The notes under the pieces: model-generated | Databases searched by the model: none | The model's input: only the letters and a program-made list of their open reading frames with translations | Told to the model about the DNA's origin: nothing | Origin: Lachnospiraceae bacterium | GTDB taxonomy: Bacteria; Bacillota; Clostridia; Lachnospirales; Lachnospiraceae | Reading direction: 5' to 3' | NCBI GenBank assembly: GCA_015056885.1 | Contig: SVFL01000002.1 | Span: forward strand, 79,489 to 143,488 | Length of the DNA stretch: 64,000 bases | In this document: one piece after another, positions 18,243 through 26,400 of the stretch | How the letters are laid out: every line of letters begins with the position of its first letter | Position numbering within the stretch: the stretch's first letter is position 1 | Position numbers and translations under genes: made by a program

Positions 18243-19451
18243 ATGGTTAATGTAGCAGTATTAGGTTATGGCACCGTAGGTAGCGGTGTGGTAGAGGTAA
18301 TTGAGAAAAATAAGGATATGGTTAACAAGAAGTCCGGACAGGAGTTGAATGTTAAGTACATACTGGATTTGAGAGATTTCCCAGGAGATCCCTATGAGGA
18401 TAAGGTGGTTCATGATTTTGATACCATCGTAAACGACGAGGAAGTGCAGATTATCTGTGAGACCATGGGTGGTGTAGGTGCAGCTTATGCATTTACCAAG
18501 TCTGCGTTGGAGAAGGGAAAGAGTGTTTGTACCTCTAATAAGGAGTTGGTTGCAAAGCATGGTCCTGAGCTTTTGCAGATTGCAAGGAAGAATAACTGTA
18601 ACTATTTGTTTGAAGCCAGTGTTGGTGGCGGTATTCCTATTATCCGTCCTCTGAATTACTCCCTGACCGCAGAGCGTATTGAGGGAATCAATGGTATTCT
18701 GAACGGTACTACTAACTATATTCTGTCCAAGATGGAGATGGAGGGTGCTGATTTTGATACAGTGCTTAAGGAGGCTCAGGAGAAGGGCTATGCAGAGCGT
18801 AATCCTGAGGCAGATGTAGAAGGTCATGATGCATGCCGTAAAATCGCTATTTTGTCCTCTTTGATGATGGGCAAGAATGTAGATTCCGAGAAAATTTATA
18901 CTGAGGGTATCACTAAAGTAACTGCAGATGATTTCGTATATGCTAAGGCTGCCGGTAAGACGGTAAAGCTTCTTGGCAGAAGTGTGGCAATGGGTGAGAG
19001 TGAAGTGCTTGCAATGGTAGCTCCTTTTATGATTGATAAGTCACATCCCCTTGCAATGGTAAATGATGTATTTAATGCAGTATTTGTTACCGGTAATATG
19101 TTGGGTGATTCCATGTACTATGGCCGTGGCGCAGGTAAGCTGCCTACTGCAAGTGCAGTGGTTTCTGATGTGGTTGACTGTGCAAGACATCTTGGCAAGG
19201 TAATTATGTGCTTCTGGGATGATGCAGATGCAAAGCTTGCAGATATTTCCGAACTGGACAGAAGTTTCTATGTTCGCGTGAAGGCTTCTGCAAAGGATGC
19301 AGCAGTTGAAATGTTGGGCGATGATGTGCTCACCGTACCCGGAAGGGATGAGGATTTGGTGATTTTCTCCAAGTCCATGAAGGAGAAGGAGTTTGCAGCA
19401 TGCTGTGAGAAACTGGGTGATGCAGTGCTCAGCAAGATTCGTTTGTACTAA
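18243..19451 (+). CDS. hom: Homoserine dehydrogenase
   Basis: The 402-residue enzyme opens with the nucleotide-binding VLGYGTVGSGV. It shows the catalytic-domain landmarks NGILNGTTNYIL and EAQEKGYAERNPEADVEG. It reduces aspartate semialdehyde to homoserine on the way to threonine and methionine. The C-terminal region (about 335-402) is a short ACT-like segment, smaller than in the 430-residue Bacillus type, so feedback control may depend partly on the separate ACT protein encoded just upstream. AAAAGGAG precedes the ATG, and aspartokinase follows after 60 bases. Confidence 0.95.
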   Translation: MVNVAVLGYGTVGSGVVEVIEKNKDMVNKKSGQELNVKYILDLRDFPGDPYEDKVVHDFDTIVNDEEVQIICETMGGVGAAYAFTKSALEKGKSVCTSNKELVAKHGPELLQIARKNNCNYLFEASVGGGIPIIRPLNYSLTAERIEGINGILNGTTNYILSKMEMEGADFDTVLKEAQEKGYAERNPEADVEGHDACRKIAILSSLMMGKNVDSEKIYTEGITKVTADDFVYAKAAGKTVKLLGRSVAMGESEVLAMVAPFMIDKSHPLAMVNDVFNAVFVTGNMLGDSMYYGRGAGKLPTASAVVSDVVDCARHLGKVIMCFWDDADAKLADISELDRSFYVRVKASAKDAAVEMLGDDVLTVPGRDEDLVIFSKSMKEKEFAACCEKLGDAVLSKIRLY

Positions 19452-19511
19452 TTTTATAGAAGTAGATATTATTTGCAAGGATTAAGAAAGAGATATTGAG
19501 GAGTAAAGATT

Positions 19512-20831
19512 ATGTCTAAGGTAGTAAAATTTGGTGGAAGTTCCCTGGCTAGTGCGGAACAGTTTAAGAAGGTCGGAGATATTATCCGTGCAGATAAGGA
19601 GCGCATGTATGTGGTTCCTTCTGCGCCCGGCAAGCGTTCCAAGGATGATACAAAGGTAACTGACATGTTGTATGCATGTTATGCACTGGCAGAGGAAGGT
19701 AAGGATTTTGCCAAGGAACTTAAGGCAATCAAAGCCCGTTATGAGGAGATTATTAAGGGGCTGAAACTGGATTTGAGTCTGAATGATGAGTTTAAAACCA
19801 TTGAGAAGAATTTCAAGGAAAAGGCAGGTTCTAACTATGCAGCTTCCCGTGGCGAATATTTGAACGGTATTATCATGGCTGCATATCTGGGCTATGAGTT
19901 TATTGATGCAGCAACCGTTATTTTCTTCGATGAAAAGGGTGACTTTGATGCAGTTAAGACTAATGATGTGCTTTCTGCAAGACTTAAGAAGTGCAAAAAT
20001 GCAGTTGTTCCCGGATTTTATGGTGCATTGCCTGACGGAACTGTGAAAACCTTCTCCAGAGGTGGTTCAGATGTGACCGGTTCTATTGTTGCCAAGGCAG
20101 CAGGTGTTGATGTATATGAGAACTGGACCGATGTATCCGGATTTATGATTGCTGACCCCAGAATTATTGACTCTCCTGAAAGTATTGATGTAATCACTTA
20201 CAAAGAGTTGCGTGAGCTTTCTTATATGGGTGCAAGTGTGTTGCATGAGGATGCTATTTTCCCTGTGCGTCAGGAGGGTATTCCTATTAATATCAAAAAT
20301 ACCAATGCACCGGAAGACAAGGGTACCTGGATTGTGGGCAGTACCTGTCAGAAGTCCAAGTACGTTATCACCGGTATTGCGGGTAAGAAGGGATTCTGTT
20401 CCATCAATATTGAAAAAGATATGATGAACTCCGAGATTGGTTTTGGCAGAAAGGTTCTTCAGGCATTTGAGGAGCAGGGGATTTCCTTTGAACATGTTCC
20501 CTCCGGAATTGATACCATGACCGTATTCGTACATCAGGATGAGTTCATGCACAAGGAGCAGCAGGTTGTGGCAGGCCTTCACAGACTGGCTAATCCTGAT
20601 ACCATTGATATTGAGTCTGATATAGCATTGATTGCAGTTGTGGGACGTGGTATGAAGTCTATGCGTGGTACTGCAAGCAGAGTGTTCGCAGCATTGGCTC
20701 ACAATCATATCAATATCAAGATGATTGATCAGGGATCTTCTGAGCAGAATATCATCATTGGTGTTTCAGATGAAGATTTCGAGACTGCTATTAAGGCAAT
20801 TTACGATATCTTTGTAATTACCAGAATCTAA
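19512..20831 (+). CDS. Aspartate kinase
   Basis: The 439-residue protein begins VVKFGGSSLAS, the aspartokinase ATP/aspartate site. Further kinase landmarks are SRGEYLNG, FSRGGSDVTGSIVA and GASVLHEDA. Two ACT domains occupy about residues 305-439, including the VVGRGM segment, and give feedback control by lysine or threonine. It catalyses the first step of the aspartate family, so together with hom it commits carbon to threonine and methionine. It is a monofunctional enzyme, not a fusion with homoserine dehydrogenase. GAGGAG lies 9 bases before the ATG. Confidence 0.95.
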   Translation: MSKVVKFGGSSLASAEQFKKVGDIIRADKERMYVVPSAPGKRSKDDTKVTDMLYACYALAEEGKDFAKELKAIKARYEEIIKGLKLDLSLNDEFKTIEKNFKEKAGSNYAASRGEYLNGIIMAAYLGYEFIDAATVIFFDEKGDFDAVKTNDVLSARLKKCKNAVVPGFYGALPDGTVKTFSRGGSDVTGSIVAKAAGVDVYENWTDVSGFMIADPRIIDSPESIDVITYKELRELSYMGASVLHEDAIFPVRQEGIPINIKNTNAPEDKGTWIVGSTCQKSKYVITGIAGKKGFCSINIEKDMMNSEIGFGRKVLQAFEEQGISFEHVPSGIDTMTVFVHQDEFMHKEQQVVAGLHRLANPDTIDIESDIALIAVVGRGMKSMRGTASRVFAALAHNHINIKMIDQGSSEQNIIIGVSDEDFETAIKAIYDIFVITRI

Positions 20832-20844
20832 GATTTGAATTGTG

Positions 20845-20868
20845 CCCCGGGCTATGCCCGGGGTTTTG
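20845..20868 (+). terminator. Terminator of the aspartokinase gene
   Basis: CCCCGGGC and GCCCGGGG are separated by TAT and followed by TTTTG. Confidence 0.85.
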
Positions 20869-20877
20869 TCTTGTAGG

Positions 20878-21175
20878 ATTTAAGGTGGGGGCTTTGGGGA
20901 TTGGTTTTGAGCATATTGTGCCGCGGGTATCTGTTTGGGTGCCGATGTACAGGGATAAGTATTGCTAAGTATCTCCGGGGGGAGTGTGAATGGCTTCGCA
21001 ACCGTCGTATAAGCGCCATCCGTGGCGCGTATACGACTTCTGCGAACATCGTGTTCGCAGATTGCTGGGGGGGTGAAGGAGATACTAAGCAATTCTAATC
21101 CCTTCCCAAAGGCACCCAAACAGATACCCGCGGCACAATATGCTTAAATACATTTCGTAAAGCTCCACCTTAAAT
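20878..21175. repeat. 298-bp palindromic, MITE-like structured element A
   Basis: Terminal arms begin ATTTAAGGTGG and end CCACCTTAAAT. A perfect 34-bp inverted repeat (20910-20943 with 21111-21144) is nested inside, and a third, imperfect pair (20953-20976 with 21078-21101) lies within that. The centre holds two local hairpins, GTCGTATAAGCGCC/GGCGCGTATACGAC and TCTGCGAACA/TGTTCGCAGA. The whole segment could fold into one long branched stem. It carries no gene. The shape fits a non-autonomous transposon or a dispersed palindromic unit; no target duplication is evident. Confidence 0.85.
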
Positions 21176-21335
21176 AAAATACAAGAAATACGCAGGGCTA
21201 TGGTTCCTAAGTTAACCGGGAATGATAATAGCAAGTAGAAAAGTGCGGAAATGTGTCGATTTATGTCGAATTGGCAGATATTTACAGTGGAATGAAAGAA
21301 AAAAGAAAAAATATAAATATTTTTACAAAAATGTG

Positions 21336-21364
21336 TTGACAAATATTGGCGGGCGTGTTATATT
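21336..21364 (+). promoter_or_regulatory. Strong consensus promoter of an orphan transcription unit
   Basis: TTGACA and TATATT are exactly 17 bases apart. The predicted start is near 21371. An AAAAGGAGG sequence follows at 21412-21420, but no start codon lies at a usable distance behind it. Confidence 0.75.
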
Positions 21365-21370
21365 TAATTC

Positions 21371-21797
21371 AACAAAACAACAGAGAGAAACCAAATCTAA
21401 GAAAAGGAGGTACGGTCCACCTAACTACTTAATTTAAACCCAGAAATCTTCCATTGAGGTACCAAAGAAATAGGTACAGGGTATTTCCCCTAAGAGAAAA
21501 ATTTATATAGATAATCGAGTACACAGATGAAGAAGTAGCGAATTACCAAAGAATATTAAATTACTTGGAACGTTACAGTATCCTATACAAAAGAGAAGTG
21601 GAAAGAGTACACAGGAGAAAATGGAAGAGAAGAAAACTTCATATGGAACGGATTGAGAACTATGACTCGAAAATCCCTAAAATGTTTAAAAATGTATATT
21701 TTCGAAAGAATTACAATCTACAAAAGAAAGGAAAACAGTCCGATGGATAGCATAGTTTAAGAGGGTGTATTGATTAACAGATAATCGATACACCCTC
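21371..21797 (+). ncRNA. Candidate noncoding RNA or small-peptide transcript of about 430 nt
   Basis: The unit is bounded by a near-perfect promoter and a 16-bp terminator-like stem. No gene of normal quality lies inside. Two overlapping basic open frames exist: one from a TTG at 21565 to 21750 (61 residues) and one ending at 21760 whose only ATG (21662) gives 32 residues. Neither has a good ribosome binding site. The clear AAGGAGG is followed by no ATG, GTG or TTG within 15 bases. I recognise no known RNA family. A decayed gene is the main alternative. Confidence 0.4.
21761..21797 (+). terminator. Strong hairpin ending the orphan transcription unit
   Basis: GAGGGTGTATTGATTA pairs with TAATCGATACACCCTC around a five-base loop; the single mismatch is a G-U pair in RNA. 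The T-run behind it is poor (ATTCATTG). Confidence 0.65.
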
Positions 21798-21952
21798 ATT
21801 CATTGTGTAAAAATGCAGGATTTTGTGTCAGAACTTTATTTTTTTATAAAGAAGTATTTTACAGTGGAAAAATGTCGAAAAGTAATGTATGATATTGTGT
21901 GGACATTATTGCTAAGTTGCAGTGATGCAAATATCATATGAGGAGTAAAAGG

Positions 21953-23278
21953 ATGGAACAGAATACCCAGGAGCAGCTTGAAAGACGGGAAGCGAGAAGA
22001 AAACGTCGTGTGCGCAATCAGATTATGGCGTATACAACAGTTATTATTTTTATATTGGTAGTTGCGGTAGGAATTGTATTTGGAGTACAGTATTTAACCA
22101 AGGAAAGTAAACAACAGGAACAGCAAAAGCAGGAGCAGGTGGATGAACTGATTGGACAGGAGTCTTCTATGGAGGAACCGGAATCGGAACCAGAGCCGGA
22201 GAGTGAGACGGTACCGGAGCTTACCCCTGAACAGAAATTGGATGAACTGGTGAATGCAGGAATTGAGGTTATGCCCCTGGAGGATAAGGTGGCAGGGCTC
22301 TTTATTGTAACACCGGAATCCATTACCGGAGTAGGAACTGCCGTGAAGGCCGGTAACGGCACAAAGGATGCATTAACGAAGTATTCTGTGGGCGGCATTG
22401 TGTATAATACTAAGAATATTCAAAGTGAAGCTCAGTTCAAAGAGATGGTTGATAATACAAATTTATATGCAAATTATCCTCTTTTTATTGCCGTGGAGGA
22501 TGAGGGCGGCAAGATTAGTCCTTTGGCAGAAAAAGGCCTTGTTGAGAAACAAAAAAATGCGAAGGCCATTGCTGATGCAGGAGAAGTTGATAATGCACAA
22601 ACAGTTGGAGCAACGATGGGTTCCTACCTTGCGGAATATGGATTTAATCTGAATTTTGCGCCGGTGGCGGATATTAGTAGTGTAGAGAATTCTGTTATGG
22701 CAGACAGAGCATATGGTGCAGAAGTATTAACTTGTGGAGATTATGTGGCTGCGATGGTGACCGGATTGGAAGGACAGGGTGTGAGTTCCTGTTTGAAGCA
22801 TTTTCCCGGAATGGGAAGTACTACACAGAATCCAGACAATGGGTTGTCATCTACGGACAGAACAGCAGAGGATTTCAGAGCCAATGAGTTTGAGGTGTTT
22901 AAGTCAGGAATTGCAGCAGGAGCGGACATGGTTATGATAAGCCATATGGCGGCGCCTTCTTTGGCAGGAGATAACACTCCCTGTTCTATGTCCGAGGCGG
23001 TTGTAACCGACATCTTGCGTGGTGAACTTGGCTATGAGGGTGTAATCATCACTGATTCCATGAGTCTTAAGGCAATTTCTGAGTATCATGGGGCAGATGA
23101 GGCTGCGGTTATGGCACTTCGGGCAGGTTGTGATATGATTCTGATGCCGGAGAATTTTGAACTTGCGTACAATGGTGTACTTGAGGCTGTGCAGAGTGGT
23201 GTCATTTCAGAGGAACGAATCAATGACTCTCTTAGAAGAATTTACAGAATCAAGTATGCAGATAAAGTAGAAGAATAG
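21953..23278 (+). CDS. Membrane-anchored glycoside hydrolase family 3 protein (beta-N-acetylhexosaminidase-like)
   Basis: The 441-residue protein has a basic N-terminus, one membrane helix (about 26-48) and an acidic Glu/Pro-rich linker (about 55-90). A single GH3 barrel of NagZ-like size follows, so the enzyme faces outward. Family landmarks are FIAVEDEGG, GFNLNFAPVAD, SSCLKHFPGMGS (about 278-289), and the nucleophile Asp in ITDSM (about 366). In NagZ a DSH triplet in the loop after KHFPGHG provides the catalytic His. Here the corresponding stretch reads NPDNGLSS, with no His and with Met in place of the loop His, so activity or specificity may be changed. The ATG at 21953 is preceded by AGGAG. 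Confidence 0.85.
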   Translation: MEQNTQEQLERREARRKRRVRNQIMAYTTVIIFILVVAVGIVFGVQYLTKESKQQEQQKQEQVDELIGQESSMEEPESEPEPESETVPELTPEQKLDELVNAGIEVMPLEDKVAGLFIVTPESITGVGTAVKAGNGTKDALTKYSVGGIVYNTKNIQSEAQFKEMVDNTNLYANYPLFIAVEDEGGKISPLAEKGLVEKQKNAKAIADAGEVDNAQTVGATMGSYLAEYGFNLNFAPVADISSVENSVMADRAYGAEVLTCGDYVAAMVTGLEGQGVSSCLKHFPGMGSTTQNPDNGLSSTDRTAEDFRANEFEVFKSGIAAGADMVMISHMAAPSLAGDNTPCSMSEAVVTDILRGELGYEGVIITDSMSLKAISEYHGADEAAVMALRAGCDMILMPENFELAYNGVLEAVQSGVISEERINDSLRRIYRIKYADKVEE

Positions 23279-23295
23279 GTTATGCATTTGCAGGG

Positions 23296-23337
23296 AAAGT
23301 CCGTTGCACTAAAAATACGTGTAACGGGCTTTTTTTG
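23296..23337 (+). terminator. Terminator of the GH3 gene
   Basis: AGTCCGTTGCAC pairs with GTGTAACGGGCT around a nine-base loop and is followed by a run of T. Confidence 0.8.
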
Positions 23338-23348
23338 TATAATCTTAA

Positions 23349-23377
23349 TTGACAAGACAATGCCCTTGGAATATAAT
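23349..23377 (+). promoter_or_regulatory. Consensus promoter of the giant surface protein gene
   Basis: TTGACA and TATAAT are exactly 17 bases apart, both full consensus, which suggests high expression. Confidence 0.8.
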
Positions 23378-23452
23378 GACAATGAGACAATAGTGTTAAA
23401 AAGCTGTTGTTAAATCGTAACAAAATAAGGAAGAAAGGAACGGGGAGGAGAA

Positions 23453-26400
23453 ATGTTTTTTAAAAAAGCAAAAAGATTTTTGGCCGGCGTATGTGTTTTC
23501 TCAATGCTGTTTACCAGCATTAATCAGAATGCATTGACGGTCATGGCAGCTGAAGACGTGGCTGTAGAAACAGTTACAGTTGCTGAAGAACCGGAAGTTT
23601 TGGCAGAAGAGACTTCTGAACCTGCGCCTGACACAGAAGATGTGGTTAAGGTGGAACTGCCCTATGTGGAAGAGGAAGAGGAGTTTATTGTAAAAGGAGC
23701 TGATATCGAAGCAGGGGGGACAAGTGATGGTGACGACATTTATGAAGTGGTAAGCAAAGATAGCGAAGGAAATGTCACCGGATACTATGGTACCTTTAAT
23801 AGAACCCAGGGAATACTTACCTTTTATGCATACCATACAGGTATTGGACAGAAGGCTTTCGAGTATCCTACCGGTGTGAAGGAAGATGAGACCTGGCTTG
23901 ATGAGATTAAGGTTGTTCAATTTGAGGAAGGGTCTCTGATTAAGTTTATTGGCAACCGTGCATTTATGAATTTGCCCAACCTGCAACGGATAGATCTTAC
24001 TAACTGTGATATGTTGACAGGTGTTTATGAGTATGCGTTTAGTGGCTGTAAGAGTGTGTCAGAGGTTATTCTGTCCGATAAGCTACAGATAATTGAGCAA
24101 AATGCTTTTTCGGGTTGTAAAGCGCTTACAACTATTACACTTACACCGAGCTTGATTACTATGGAAGGTAGTGTGTTTTCCAAATGTGAAAATCTATCAA
24201 CAGTAATTATTCAGGCGAATAATATTACCTGTGGAACCAGCATTTTTAACGGCTGTTCCATTGATGATATCCGTTTTTCCGGTAGTAATACGGTGGTGCC
24301 CGGTAATCTGTTTAACGGTGCAACCTTTAAAGAAACTGCAGAGATTGTAATTCCTTATTATGTACAGGAGATTGGTGATTCTGCATTCCAAAGTAGCAAG
24401 AATTTGACTTCTGTGACTTTCGAGGATTCGGTATCCAATCCCAGTGCATTGGCATCTGTTGGCAAGAATGCTTTTAATGGATGTTCTGTACTTAAGTCTG
24501 TGACCTTCCCCAATTCGGTAAAGGTAATAGAAGACAATGCGTATCAGGGGTGTAAGGCATTGACCACATTGGTGATTCCCAATACAGTTACTATCTTGGG
24601 GAATTCGGCTTTCAAGGATTGCGAAGGAATCAAAGAGCTTACCATTTCCAATGCGATTTCTACCTTAGGGACTTCTGTTTTTGAGAATTGTAAAGCATTG
24701 CAAAGTGTGGTTGTTCCCGCCGGGTTAACATTGGTATCCGACAGTATGTTCAAGTCATGTAGTGCATTGACCAGTGTAACAATTCCTACAACTGTAAAGT
24801 CTATTGGAAAGAGTGCTTTTGAAAAATGTGCAGCGCTTCCGACAATTGTACTTCCTGATACAGTGGAAACAGTAGGAAGTTCGGCTTTTAAAGGATGTGA
24901 AAGCTTAGATAATCCTACAATGCCGAAGGAGTTGACTCAATATAGTGACTATCTTTTCCAGGATTGTTTGGATTTGGGAATTATTTCTACTTCAGAAGAA
25001 CCCGGTAGCTACAGTAAGGGGTTGGTAATTCCCGGAGCAGTTACCTCTATCGGTACGAATGCTTTTGAAGACTGTGATGGTATCGAAAAACTTACTATAT
25101 CCAGAAATGTAGAGACCATCAAGGGTGGAGCATTTCAGAATGACCAGAATATTGATACTTTAATCTTTGAAACATTGGATTTAAGCTGTGGAACAAAGAT
25201 TTTTAACGGGTGTTTGTTGTTAGATGTTGTATTTCCTAAAGGGATTACAGAAATTCCTGAGAATTTGTTTTCCTATGGTGGATTTAATACAGACAGAAGT
25301 GTTACCATTCCTGCTACGGTAACGAAAATTGGTAACAGAGCATTTGGAGGTGGCCCCGCTACGGGTGATGCAACAACTGTAGCGCGTATTTTGTTTGAGG
25401 ACGGTTCGCAGTTGACTACCATTGGAGATAATGCGTTTGCTTATTGTACGGCTGTTACGACATTTGATATGCCTGTGACAGTAACCAGCATTGGTAAAGC
25501 TGCTTTTGAGGGAAGTATTAACTTACAGGCAATTACTATTCCCGAAAATGTAACATCCATTGGTTCATCAGCATTCTTGAATTGTGAGAATCTGACCACA
25601 GTCAATTATGACGCAGTTAACAGTACTGCAGGTATATCTACCGTGAGCAGTAAGAAGGTTGGTCCCTTTGCAAATTGTAACATTCATACCATTCTTCTTG
25701 GAGAGAAGGTAGAAAATTTGCCTGCATACCTGTTCTGTGGTGCGAAGTTCTCCACTAATGCACAACGTCCGGAAGTGGTGTTAATTACACTGAATATTCC
25801 TGCATCTGTAGGAGAAATCGGAGAGTATGCGTTCTCCAACATTACAAACCTTTCCAAGGTGAATTTTGCAGAGGCGTCTAAGCTTCGCCTGGTAGGTAAT
25901 TACGCATTTAATGAGTGTGGTGCTCTTACAGAGTGTAAGTTGCCTGATACTGTAACAACAATTGGTAACTCCGCATTCAGAGGTTGTGTAAGTCTGAAGG
26001 AAATGAATATACCTGCCAGCCTTATCACTCTTGGAAGTTATGCATTTTATCAGTGTGGTCTCATTAAGGAATACAAGGTTCCTGCTGAGGTGACCGGTAT
26101 TGAAGAATATGCTTTTTACAGCAATACAGCTCTTGAAAGTATTGTGTTTGAGGGTTATGAAATTACTAAGATTGGTGTATCTGCATACGAAGATTGTGAG
26201 AATTTGAAAGCAATTACTATACCTTCCGGAACAGCTTCCATTGGCGCATATGCTTTTAAGAATGATGTTGCGTTGGAGGAGGTAGTAATTCCTGCTTCTG
26301 TTACTGAGATTGGAACGGATGCATTTAAGGGATGTACCAATGCGAAGTTTTTGGTAATTCCCGGTTCTTATGCAGAAACATGGCTGAAGGCTAATGGTTT

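Noticed and set aside
21222..21437. 71-codon open frame before and across the orphan promoter
   Set aside because: It spans the TTGACA/TATATT promoter and has a low-complexity, Lys-rich translation.
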